Source: JBCBDX01 sp039815825 | GTDB taxonomy: Bacteria > Pseudomonadota > Alphaproteobacteria > Rhizobiales > Rhizobiaceae | NCBI GenBank assembly: GCA_039815825.1 | Contig: JBCBYO010000014.1 | Location: forward strand, 7,156 to 71,155 | Reading direction: 5' to 3' | Length of the DNA stretch: 64,000 bases | Shown: piece after piece, positions 7,251 to 15,834 of the stretch | How the letters are laid out: every line of letters starts with the position of its first letter | Numbering within the stretch: the first letter of the stretch is position 1 | The notes under the pieces: model-generated | Seen by the model: only the letters and a program-made list of their open reading frames with translations | Told to the model about the DNA's origin: nothing | Database searches by the model: none | Position numbers and translations under genes: made by a program

Positions 7251-8204
7251 ATGGCTAACTCGACAATTGACAACGCATTTACCGCTGGTGGCTTCACTGG
7301 TGCGGCTTCAGATCCGACCCACGCAGGTGCCCTCTCCTTCATGCGGCGCAAATACACCAAACAGCTGAAGGGTGTTGATGTCGCAATCATAGGCATCCCG
7401 TTTGACGCCGCCGTTTCCAATCGTCCTGGCGCGCGGTTCGGTCCTCAGGCTATTCGTACAGCGTCTGCTATCTTTGACAATGATCCGCAGTATCCGTTTG
7501 GCATCGATCTGTTCGAAAAATTGGCGGTCGTGGATCGCGGCGACATGCTGCTGGACTATGGCAATCACACCAAAACACCCGCGGCCATCGAACGCGAGGC
7601 AAAGAAAGTCTTGGACGCCGGTGCGTTCCTTCTGGCTCTCGGTGGCGATCATTTTGTTACTTGGCCACTTTTAAAGGCCCATGCGACCAAATATGGCCCG
7701 GTATCCCTGATCCAGTTCGATGCCCATCAGGACACGTGGGATGATGACGGCAAGCGGATCGACCATGGCACATTTGTCGGTCGCGCGGTCCGCGAAGGCA
7801 TAATCGACCCGGATAGTTCCATTCAGGTCGGGATCCGGACCCAAGCGCCGGATGATTTTGGGATCAAAATGCTATTGGGATCAGAGATCGAGGAAATGCC
7901 TGCGGCGTCAATCGCAGATGTCATCAAAGCGCGCGTCGGCGAGCGCTCCGCATACCTGACGTTCGACATCGATTGCCTCGACCCGGCCTTTGCGCCCGGT
8001 ACCGGCACACCGGTCGCTGGCGGACCTTCAAGTGCAAAAATGCTCTCAGTCATACGCCAGTTGCGCGATGTGCAATTGGTTGGTGCAGATGTGGTTGAGG
8101 TTGCGCCCGCCTACGATCATGCACAGATAACGGCGATTGCAGGCGCGACGGTTGCGATGTATCTGCTGGGCCTCCTGGCGGAAAAACACATTTCAAACGC
8201 CTGA
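7251..8204 (+). CDS. speB: Agmatinase / ureohydrolase family enzyme
   Basis: 317 aa arginase-fold enzyme. The manganese-binding motifs are all present: GGDH (about residue 137), FDAHQDT (about 159-165) and TFDIDCLDPAFAPGTGTPV (about 239-257). Agmatinase hydrolyses agmatine to putrescine and urea; related guanidino-hydrolases share these motifs, so the substrate is inferred. The open frame extends 26 codons upstream through the HEAT-gene remnant; the start MANSTIDNAF at 7251 was chosen because similarity to the family begins after it, though no strong ribosome binding site is seen. It is followed 33 nt later by argC, an arrangement common in Hyphomicrobiales. Confidence 0.88.
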   Translation: MANSTIDNAFTAGGFTGAASDPTHAGALSFMRRKYTKQLKGVDVAIIGIPFDAAVSNRPGARFGPQAIRTASAIFDNDPQYPFGIDLFEKLAVVDRGDMLLDYGNHTKTPAAIEREAKKVLDAGAFLLALGGDHFVTWPLLKAHATKYGPVSLIQFDAHQDTWDDDGKRIDHGTFVGRAVREGIIDPDSSIQVGIRTQAPDDFGIKMLLGSEIEEMPAASIADVIKARVGERSAYLTFDIDCLDPAFAPGTGTPVAGGPSSAKMLSVIRQLRDVQLVGADVVEVAPAYDHAQITAIAGATVAMYLLGLLAEKHISNA

Positions 8205-8237
8205 AAGTGAATCCACTGAATCGGACAACGCATTGAT

Positions 8238-9158
8238 ATGACTGCAAATATCTTCATCGACGGTGAACATGGCACAACAGGCCTTCAAATCCGCGAGCGG
8301 CTATCAGCACGTAACGATTTGAATTTGATGTCGCTTGCCCATGAAGATCGTCGCGATGCTGACAAGCGGTCGAAGCTACTCAAAGATGCCGACATCGCCA
8401 TTTTGTGCTTGCCGGACGACGCCGCACGCGAAGCAGTGGCTTTAGCGGCCGCCAGCGGCACGCGCTTTATTGATGCATCCACCGCCCACCGAACGCACCC
8501 CGACTGGGTATACGGCTTTGCCGAGGCTGAACCAGGCCAGGGACAGAAGATCAAAGCCGCGCAGTTTGTGTCAAATCCCGGCTGTTATTCAACAGGCGCT
8601 ATCGCAATCCTTCGGCCACTCGTTTTAGCGGGGTTGCTACCGGCTAACTATCCGGTCACCATCAATGCGGTTTCTGGCTACTCCGGTGGCGGCAAGCAAA
8701 TGATTGCCCAAATGGAAGACCCAGCAGCAGAAAATGCAATTACAGCACCTTTTTTTGCCTACGCTCTGACTTTGGCGCACAAACATGTGCCTGAAATCAT
8801 CACGCGTTCCGGGCTGACACGGCGTCCGATTTTTACGCCAAACGTGTCCAAGTTTCCGCAAGGCATGCTGGTCAATATACCGCTTCATTTGGACCTGCTT
8901 GCCGGCAAACCCTCTTACGCACACGTGCATCACGCGTTGGCGGAACACTATTCAGGACAAGGCATCGTAGAAGTCGTGTCGTTGGATACGTCGCCCGCAA
9001 GACTGGACCCAACGGAGCTAGCCGGTACTGATCGTATGTTGATTTATGTGACTCACAATGCCGAAGCCGGGCATGTGAATATCATCGCATCGCTAGACAA
9101 TTTGGGCAAAGGGGCAAGCGGCGCCGCGGTTCAAAATCTCGATCTCATGCTTGCTTGA
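8238..9158 (+). CDS. argC: N-acetyl-gamma-glutamyl-phosphate reductase
   Basis: 306 aa, the short type-2 ArgC. The N-terminal NADP-binding loop is FIDGEHGTTGLQIRERL (about residues 6-22), and the catalytic Cys lies in SNPGCYSTG (Cys near residue 117). The enzyme reduces N-acetyl-glutamyl phosphate to the semialdehyde, the third step of arginine synthesis, in the cytoplasm. It lies 33 nt behind the ureohydrolase gene and is probably co-transcribed with it, linking arginine synthesis and guanidino-compound breakdown. Confidence 0.95.
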   Translation: MTANIFIDGEHGTTGLQIRERLSARNDLNLMSLAHEDRRDADKRSKLLKDADIAILCLPDDAAREAVALAAASGTRFIDASTAHRTHPDWVYGFAEAEPGQGQKIKAAQFVSNPGCYSTGAIAILRPLVLAGLLPANYPVTINAVSGYSGGGKQMIAQMEDPAAENAITAPFFAYALTLAHKHVPEIITRSGLTRRPIFTPNVSKFPQGMLVNIPLHLDLLAGKPSYAHVHHALAEHYSGQGIVEVVSLDTSPARLDPTELAGTDRMLIYVTHNAEAGHVNIIASLDNLGKGASGAAVQNLDLMLA

Positions 9159-9162
9159 TGTT

Positions 9163-9201
9163 TTACCCGTGATTGCATCAACAGGTTGCAATATCGGGTA
9201 A
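9163..9201. repeat. Long imperfect inverted repeat after argC
   Basis: TTACCCG (9163-9169) pairs with CGGGTAA (9195-9201), and inside it ATTGCA pairs with TGCAAT after a 2x2 mismatch; the loop is about 9 nt. No T-run follows on either side, so it is not a classical terminator; a factor-dependent end of the argC message or an operator is possible. Confidence 0.55.
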
Positions 9202-9358
9202 GGCTTCTCCAGGCCACATCTGCAACATTACGACACGGTGGGTAGGCAAACCTAAAAATGGAGTTGTCACCGTGGCACGTAAGAGGATCGGTTCGGCCAA
9301 TACTGAAGATTTGTCGAAATTTGGGCGCAGAGACGCGCGGCTTACTGAAAGGTCAAAC

Positions 9359-11324
9359 ATGTCGACCGAAAAGGCCGATGGCGCAGACCCCAAGCCTTTT
9401 GAGCGGACCGCGGAAAACGATCTGCAAGGCGGGCAAAAAGACGTAAAGCTCAGCGAGAATTGGCAGTCGTTTCGCGAAAAAGCTGAGTCAAAAATTTCCG
9501 AACAAGATACCGGATTGGCCGCACCTGAGGGGTTCGACGCTTCACCAAGGTTGCAACCGCACCAGAGGATGGAACAGGCAAGTGAACGTGCCGAGACAGC
9601 GGAAATCAAGCGCGATGCTTGGTTAGAGGGTCAGGCTGATAACGCGTCGCGACCAGAAAAGCCCATAGAAGACTGGGAAAATTCAGCCCAAAAGCCGGAG
9701 CAATCAGAAGCAGAGTTCAAAGCTGGGCGCGTGAGCGATCCTTTAAACGAACCGGACATCGTAGATGAGGGCAACGCTGAGGGCGTCTATACAGTTCCCG
9801 TCGGCACAACCGCAGAGGAACTCAATTTACTTATCGCTGAAGCGCCACCCGGTTCGATCATCGTTTTACAGGACGGCACCCACGAGTTTGATGCGACCAT
9901 CACTATTGATCGAGATGACATAACAATCACCGGCGAAAGCGAAGAAGGCACTGTTCTCAACTTCACATTTCCTGAAGGCATTGGCGAAAACGCCATTGAG
10001 GTTACGGGTGGGGAAAAGAACAAGGTCACCACCTTGTCGGCAGGGGTCGATGAGGGAGCCACAATCATTACGGTAGCAGACGCATCTTCATTGTCAGCAG
10101 GCGATGTCATCTACATTAGCCAACCAAATACAGAAGAGTACCTGCTGGAGAACGGATGGGACAATGTCTCGTTTGACGACGCCGATGACCGGCCTTTTCG
10201 TGAAGTTTTGGTGCGGGTTGAATCGGTCGACGGTGACCAAGTTACTTTGTGTGACCCCCTTCCCTATGCGTTCGATCCAGATGCCACCACGGTGTCGACC
10301 ACCGACCTTCTTGAAGATGTAACGCTCGCTGACTTTACGGTAACTTCGGGTTTGGAGGGCGAGCCAAACTACTATGACTTTGTCAACAACGAGCCGGAGT
10401 TTGAAGATACCGCCGTTATACGTGTTGACGGGGCCGATGGTATTGACCTGTCCGGGATTTCAGTTCTCGATGCGCCAAGCAATGCGTTCGAATTTCATTC
10501 AACAATCGACCTGACGGCGGACGACCTCTATGTCAACGGAGCGCATAATCTCGGCGGCGGAGGCAACGGCTACGGGATAGAATTGTCGGAAACCTTCGGT
10601 GCTGACATCACGGACGTAGATCTACAATGTTCGCCACTCGGTGGTATTTTCTTCGTGGAACGCGGAAACAGACAACACAATCGATATTACAGCGACCAAC
10701 CGCGACATCAATTTTCACGGCTCGCCCGATAGTGGGAACGTTGTGAACGTCGGTCAGGGCATCATGGCCTACGATCCGAGCCAAGACACGTCGGGCGGCA
10801 ACGGTTATTGGGACATTGTTAGCGAAGGTGGTTCGAGCCACGCCAACACTGAATTTTACGATAGCAATACCGTGGTCTTTTCATATGCAGAAGGTTCCGA
10901 TGGCTCGGAAACCATTTACGGCGCTGACACTGGTGCGTACGTAAATGCCAATGGCAGCCAAGATTATGTCTTTGGCGGCAGCGGCGACGATCTGTTGATT
11001 GGCGGTACATCGCGAGACTGGATAACCGGTGGAGGCGGATGTGACACGTTCGCCTTTGAAGTTGGTGATGCCTACGACACCATTTCCGATTTCGATGCTG
11101 CCAACGACACGATTCTTTTGGTCGGAAATGGCCATGTTGCTGATTTTGACGCACTACAGATTTGGCAAGAAGGCGAAGACACTTATGTTCGGTACGGATC
11201 AAACAGCACGATCATCCTGACCGGTCACACGGCATCTGATCTTTCGACCGACAATTTTGTTTTCGACCCTAACCAGCAGCATCTACTGCAAATGCAGCAG
11301 GACTACCTTTCAGCGGCTATTTGA
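9359..11324 (+). pseudogene. Beta-helix / RTX repeat secreted protein, split by one frameshift
   Basis: Two overlapping frames together form one protein. Frame 1 (stop at 10732) has an acidic N-terminus of about 140 residues and then a right-handed beta-helix region starting YTVPVGTTAEELNLLI. Frame 2 carries on from about 10626 with NVRHSVVFSSWNAE, more helix turns and C-terminal RTX-like calcium motifs (FGGSGDDLLIGG, ITGGGGCDTFAF) ending 11324. The switch needs one extra base or two missing bases around 10622-10627. Architecture resembles type I-secreted mannuronan-epimerase or pectate-lyase-like proteins without a signal peptide. The start at 9359 has AAAGG 6 nt upstream; a GTG near 9272 is an alternative. 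Either a true pseudogene or a sequencing error. Confidence 0.8.
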
Positions 11325-11342
11325 CAGCCGCTCCAACGTTTA

Positions 11343-11361
11343 GCTGGCATCAATTGCCAGC
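11343..11361. repeat. Short perfect hairpin behind the RTX gene
   Basis: GCTGGCA (11343-11349), 5-nt loop, TGCCAGC (11355-11361), starting 18 nt after the stop of the RTX frame. No T-run follows, so termination by it alone is doubtful. Confidence 0.5.
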
Positions 11362-11417
11362 GTACGCGCCGCAAACGCGTAAACCCGTCATCCGATACCA
11401 CAAGATCGACCGGCATG

Positions 11418-11451
11418 TGTCCGTTTTGGGTTTACCGCCACAAAACGGACA
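11418..11451. repeat. 11-bp perfect inverted repeat
   Basis: TGTCCGTTTTG (11418-11428) is matched by CAAAACGGACA (11441-11451) across a 12-nt spacer. There is no T-run on either strand. It lies 100 nt upstream of the small membrane-protein gene and could be an operator or an mRNA structure. Confidence 0.6.
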
Positions 11452-11550
11452 AACAATGCCCGATCCGACAACCATCAATCGCCACATTTCGGGTTTATAT
11501 TTCCGAATATCAGACACGGGTTATAATTCCATTCTATCTTGACGCGAAAA

Positions 11551-12003
11551 ATGAGATTTTTAAACTGGGCAAAACTCAAAGATCCGTCGCAAGACTTACC
11601 GGCCTCAATTGCTTGCGTGACAGCTGCCGGCATTATCCTCGCTCTCAATGGCTTTTCACTTGAGGAATGCAGGCGGCAACCCTTCAGCGAATGGTACGTG
11701 AAAAACTGTGAGCTTCCCTCTGCCGCGTTTTGGCCGCTTTTGGCGGGCGCCGGTTTTTATCCAGCTATTGCGCACGCAGGTCGAAAATACGGGCTGGACC
11801 GCGTCAACAAATGTCTCCTCGTTCTTATCAGTTCCGGACTTGGGAGCGCTCTCTTGCTTCCATTCTTCATACCGTCAATCATGCCGGACACCTTTCTCGC
11901 TGGTGTCATTGCAGGGCTGATCTTTTGCGCAGCCAGAAGCGTTTTTGTGGCAAAGCTTGACAGCTCACACGACATCGAACGCGACCGGGAACGGATGGAC
12001 TGA
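11551..12003 (+). CDS. Small membrane protein of unknown function
   Basis: 150 aa, not recognised. Three to four hydrophobic segments are visible (around residues 18-35, 60-75, 88-108 and 112-130), so it is an integral inner-membrane protein; the last 15 residues are charged (HDIERDRERMD). Two Cys near residues 40 and 53 (ECRRQPFSEWYVKNC) lie in the loop after the first segment and could form a periplasmic disulfide. The start at 11551 (ATG) was chosen over a TTG 12 nt upstream; no Shine-Dalgarno is visible for either. It is convergent with ctaA. The function is unknown. Confidence 0.6.
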   Translation: MRFLNWAKLKDPSQDLPASIACVTAAGIILALNGFSLEECRRQPFSEWYVKNCELPSAAFWPLLAGAGFYPAIAHAGRKYGLDRVNKCLLVLISSGLGSALLLPFFIPSIMPDTFLAGVIAGLIFCAARSVFVAKLDSSHDIERDRERMD

Positions 12004-12030
12004 ACCAAATGCGGCAAGCCGGATAAGCTG

Positions 12031-13155
12031 CTAAGTGGCATGCCGGTGTGGTTGACCGCCGAGGAGCGGTAGCGGACCGACCATGGCGCGCAGATGCGCG
12101 ACCGCGAAAGCAAAGATCACAAACGCCAAACCTTGATGTATCAGCGCCCAACTCAGCGGCACTGCCATCACCAATGTGATAATGCCAACGGTAGCCTGGG
12201 CTGCCATCAGGCTAACCAGAACGGCAGCGCGCCAAGCATGTGTTGACCCCGGCGCGTAGCGCCAGCAAGCAAAGGCGTGCAACAATGTGACGGCGCATAC
12301 AAGATAGGCACCGCAGCGGTGGGCAAATTGTACATATGCGGGTGTTTCAAACCAATTTTGCCAGCCAAGAGCATCGTCCCACATAATAGCGGGCGGCAAA
12401 AAACCACCGTCCATCATGGGCCACTCATTAAATACCAAACCGGCATCCATGCCAGCGACCATGGCACCCATCCAAATCTGCAACAGCGTCAAAAAAACCA
12501 AAATGCCGGCCGCTTTGGCGGAAGAAGCTGTTGGATTCAGATCCGATGCGTGTGGCGCAAGCCCTCGCGCTGTCCAAATCATCAAGCCCAAGATGATGGC
12601 AGCCATCGTCAGATGTGTGGCTAACCGATAGTGGCTGACATCAACCCGTTCGGTTAGTCCAGACGAAACCATCCACCAACCGATGAAACCTTGAAAACAA
12701 ATCAACGCAAATATAGCGGCCGATTGCAGGCGCATGCGAGGATCAATCCGACGTGTTGCCAAAAAGAATATCAGAGGCATGCCCACAATTAGCCCGAGGA
12801 AACGCGCCAAAAATCGATGCCCCCACTCCCACCAGTAGATAAACTGGAACTCGGCCATGGACATGCCCTTGTTCTGCAGCTGATATTCCGGGATTTGGCG
12901 ATATTCCTCTAGTTCTGCCTGCCATTGCGCCTCGGTTAGAGGAGGAACAACACCATGAATTGGTTCCCATTGCGTGATGGACAATCCGCTATCGGTAAGA
13001 CGCGTCGCACCGCCGACGACCACAAGCATTAACAGCACTAATAAAGCTGTATAGAGCCAACGCCTGACCAAGACGCGGTTCGATAATTCGCTTGCGCTAA
13101 ACGGTACGTTATCGGTGCGCGCGGCTCGAAAATCTGACGTGTAAACTTCGCTCAT
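12031..13155 (-). CDS. ctaA: Heme A synthase (COX15/CtaA)
   Basis: 374 aa, eight predicted membrane helices. Characteristic segments are GGATRLTDSGLSITQWEPI (about residues 49-67) with the acidic periplasmic-side loop, EFQFIYWWEWGHRFLAR (about 102-118) with a heme-ligand His, and the second-half counterpart VQFAHRCGAYLVC. The enzyme oxidises the C8 methyl of heme O to the formyl of heme A, for aa3-type cytochrome oxidase. This is the long form usual in Alphaproteobacteria. The divergent DUF2842 gene starts 115 nt away, the usual neighbour in this order. Confidence 0.95.
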   Translation of the reverse strand: MSEVYTSDFRAARTDNVPFSASELSNRVLVRRWLYTALLVLLMLVVVGGATRLTDSGLSITQWEPIHGVVPPLTEAQWQAELEEYRQIPEYQLQNKGMSMAEFQFIYWWEWGHRFLARFLGLIVGMPLIFFLATRRIDPRMRLQSAAIFALICFQGFIGWWMVSSGLTERVDVSHYRLATHLTMAAIILGLMIWTARGLAPHASDLNPTASSAKAAGILVFLTLLQIWMGAMVAGMDAGLVFNEWPMMDGGFLPPAIMWDDALGWQNWFETPAYVQFAHRCGAYLVCAVTLLHAFACWRYAPGSTHAWRAAVLVSLMAAQATVGIITLVMAVPLSWALIHQGLAFVIFAFAVAHLRAMVGPLPLLGGQPHRHAT

Positions 13156-13270
13156 AACGCTGCTTCGATGCCCTGAGACGCAAACTTTGGCAAGCGCCGT
13201 CTTGTCGCAATTGACGCATCTGCCTTGGCATTTGGTCGATTGATGCTAGATGCTTGCACAGAGGTTGAAA

Positions 13271-13492
13271 ATGAATCCATCACTGAAATCTTTTATCGGG
13301 ATGCTAGCTTTGGTCGCGCTGGTCATCGTTTACTCACTGATCGCTATCACTGTTGCGACCTACAGGCTTGCCGAGAGTCCATGGTACGTGCACCTGGCGT
13401 TCTTCGGCATCTCCGGTATTTTGTGGGTTGTCCCGGGCATGTTCGTCGTCAAGTGGATGGTACGCCCACCAGAAGATGGCGAAACGCCCTAA
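13271..13492 (+). CDS. DUF2842 membrane protein
   Basis: 73 aa with two membrane helices (about residues 7-28 and 41-62) separated by the YRLAESPWYVHLAFF loop, the pattern of DUF2842, a small family found beside ctaA in Hyphomicrobiales. The start at 13271 has AGAGG 6-7 nt upstream; an in-frame start 21 nt earlier lacks that. A role in cytochrome-oxidase or heme A assembly is only a guess from the neighbour. It ends 2 nt before the convergent deacetylase gene. Confidence 0.85.
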   Translation: MNPSLKSFIGMLALVALVIVYSLIAITVATYRLAESPWYVHLAFFGISGILWVVPGMFVVKWMVRPPEDGETP

Positions 13493-13494
13493 GA

Positions 13495-14547
13495 TCACAC
13501 GGTGACGGTCAACCGCCCGAAATTCGAAACAGGTACAGTGATACCGCTAAGCATCGTGCGCACATAGTGCGCGCGTTGATAGTTTCCGTTGACGGATACA
13601 CGTGGGAGCGCATGCAAGTGTTCGGCGTGACGAGCACGGACCAAACCGTGGCGGGTTGTAACGGCCGACAGGTATCCAGCCTCGCGCGCAATCGCTACTT
13701 CACGGCGACCCACCGCCAGTGCGCTGCCATAGGGATAGGCAAAATGAACCGGCTTCTCGCCAAGCTCTAACTCAAGAACCCTTGCGCTTTCACCGATCTC
13801 AAAGCGCGCCTGATCTTCCGGCAAGCGCGCAAGATGGTAGTGGTTGAGTGTATGCGCCCCAATTGTGCAAAGCGGGTCCTTCACCAGCTCGCGCAGCTCG
13901 GACCAGCTCATGATTGCGTCACGGGTGTATTGCGTCGCGTTGACCGCATATGCATCGGCTAGATCACTTACAAACCGTCGCTGCGTCTCTTCATCCAAAT
14001 CATGGGTCAGGTGATCGATCAGCTCATTGTAAACAGCAAATTTTTGATTTCGGCTTCGGCAATCTAACGCAACACGACCATCCGGTGAGTTGAACGCTAT
14101 CCGCTTCTGCTTGGAAATCACTGTTGCCAAGATGTCCCACCAAAGGTGGGCTGTTCCCTCAACAAAGCCGGGGCAAACATAAATGGTGTACGGAACATCA
14201 TGGGCGCGAAAAATCGGCGCGGCAGCGGTCAGGTTGTCGCGATACCCGTCATCAAGGGTAAGCGCAAGAAACCGCTCGTCACGGTGCCCGCTTTTGATAC
14301 GGTCCAGGCACTCGTCGATACTGACGAACTTAAAGCCATCGCGTTTCAGAGTTGAGATCAAGCGATCAACAAAATCGGGGCGCACGCACAGGAAACTATT
14401 GATCCCGCTGCTATTGATGGGCGGACTGACGCGATGAAGCATGAGTATGCCGCCCATACCGCCCAAAAGTGCACGCGAGATAAATGTCATACCGGTGGCC
14501 TGAGCACCGAGCATGAAACCCTTTCGGATCAATGTCTTGTTTACCAT
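13495..14547 (-). CDS. Polysaccharide deacetylase (NodB-homology, carbohydrate esterase 4)
   Basis: 350 aa. The NodB-domain motifs are visible: FLALTLDDGYRDN (catalytic Asp and metal Asp, about residues 93-105), IGAHTLNHYHL (metal His pair, about 222-232) and FAYPYG (about 263). It should remove acetyl groups from a polysaccharide or a lipid-linked glycan. There is no classical signal peptide, but a GMTFISRALLGGMGGILMLHRV hydrophobic region occurs near residues 18-40. Residue M22 of the open frame was taken as start; support from a ribosome binding site is weak. It is divergent from the GNAT acyltransferase and opens the exopolysaccharide locus. Confidence 0.87.
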   Translation of the reverse strand: MVNKTLIRKGFMLGAQATGMTFISRALLGGMGGILMLHRVSPPINSSGINSFLCVRPDFVDRLISTLKRDGFKFVSIDECLDRIKSGHRDERFLALTLDDGYRDNLTAAAPIFRAHDVPYTIYVCPGFVEGTAHLWWDILATVISKQKRIAFNSPDGRVALDCRSRNQKFAVYNELIDHLTHDLDEETQRRFVSDLADAYAVNATQYTRDAIMSWSELRELVKDPLCTIGAHTLNHYHLARLPEDQARFEIGESARVLELELGEKPVHFAYPYGSALAVGRREVAIAREAGYLSAVTTRHGLVRARHAEHLHALPRVSVNGNYQRAHYVRTMLSGITVPVSNFGRLTVTV

Positions 14548-14640
14548 ACAGACCAACCGAACCGGCGAACGCGTGAAATCTCGCTGAAGACAACGAAATA
14601 GATACCTCAAACAGGCAACCTAAGAACAAAGGGTTGAAAC

Positions 14641-15822
14641 ATGGTTGAACTATCCAGCAGCGAAGACGCTTTTTTGAGCCGTAGCAAGCCAACACAGGCT
14701 TCAGAGCTTTCACTTTGTGTCATCGCCGATAATCAAACGGCGCTGGAACGGCTTAAAACTACACCCCACACGTGGGTGCATTCGCCATATCAAGACCCTT
14801 CACTGCTTGTGTCATGGCTCACCGAGGGCAATGCAAGAGCATTTCTGGTTGAATTTCAAACATCTGACGGTCCGGTGATTTTACCGCTCCAATCATATGA
14901 TGATTGCACTGCCGGTTATATTGGTGGTCGCCATGCAAACGGTAACTTTCCGATTGGCTCTCCCGACGCTATTCGCGCACTCGGCACAGTCAATCGAACG
15001 TCGTTGAAGCGCTCACTTCATAGCCAACCAATGGCGCCCTGTTCGCTTACTTTGGAAAGGCAACTACGAAGCGTTGGTTTGCTGCAAAACCCGTTTGTAG
15101 ACGGCCGCTCGACGGCGAGCCCCAATGTGGCGCTATCCCTTGATATCAGCGACGGCTTTGATGCCGTATTGGCTCAACGTAATGCCAAACGAATGCGCAA
15201 AAAAGCGCGATCGTCGATGCGAAAACTAGAAGAACTCGGCCATACGGAAATTGTCATTCCCGACCAATCCGATTTGGCCAGCCAGTTTTTAGATCGCTTC
15301 TTCGAACTCAAGTCGCAGCGCTTTAACGAACTTGGTATTTTCGACGTCTTCGCCGATGCCGCAACGCGCGCGGTCTTCCGGAAACATTTTGCGCAAAAGC
15401 GGGATACGATGCACGGCACGCGGCGGCGGATCCATGCGCTTTGTTTGGAAGGTAATCCAATTGCGATTATTGGATGCACCGAATTCAGCAGCCAAGTGAC
15501 CGTCGAATTTGGCGCTTTTGACAACAGCTACGCACATGCGAGCCCGGGCGATTTGCTGTTCTTCAAGGCGATCGAGCACTATTGCACCGAAGGGTACACT
15601 AAGTTTGATTTCGGGATCGGCGACGAAACCTACAAGCGGCGCTGGTGCGATATTGAAACGTGGCACGCCGACACATTTGTCGCATCGAACCTGCGTGGGC
15701 AGCTCATTGCGATCACCAAAGACGCGCGCACAAATGCCGTGCGCGCACTCAAAACCAATCAAAGGCTTTGGTCAGTGGCGAAGCAAGTCCGAAAACGCGT
15801 TGCCGGTTTGCGTTCCCAATAG
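14641..15822 (+). CDS. GNAT-fold acyltransferase (BioF2/CelD type) for exopolysaccharide
   Basis: 393 aa. The C-terminal half is the Acetyltransf_6 GNAT domain: HALCLEGNPIAIIGCTEF (about residues 263-280), then SPGDLLFFKAIEHYCTEGY (about 301-319) and FDFGIGDETYKRRWCD (about 321-336), the block typical of CelD/FemAB-like enzymes of polysaccharide loci. A basic patch NAKRMRKKARSSMRKLEE lies mid-protein. It probably acylates a polysaccharide or a precursor in the cytoplasm. It faces the deacetylase gene across a 93-nt divergent intergenic region and converges on the ExoP-like gene, from which it is 12 nt away. Confidence 0.85.
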   Translation: MVELSSSEDAFLSRSKPTQASELSLCVIADNQTALERLKTTPHTWVHSPYQDPSLLVSWLTEGNARAFLVEFQTSDGPVILPLQSYDDCTAGYIGGRHANGNFPIGSPDAIRALGTVNRTSLKRSLHSQPMAPCSLTLERQLRSVGLLQNPFVDGRSTASPNVALSLDISDGFDAVLAQRNAKRMRKKARSSMRKLEELGHTEIVIPDQSDLASQFLDRFFELKSQRFNELGIFDVFADAATRAVFRKHFAQKRDTMHGTRRRIHALCLEGNPIAIIGCTEFSSQVTVEFGAFDNSYAHASPGDLLFFKAIEHYCTEGYTKFDFGIGDETYKRRWCDIETWHADTFVASNLRGQLIAITKDARTNAVRALKTNQRLWSVAKQVRKRVAGLRSQ

Positions 15823-15834
15823 GATGGTTGCGAT

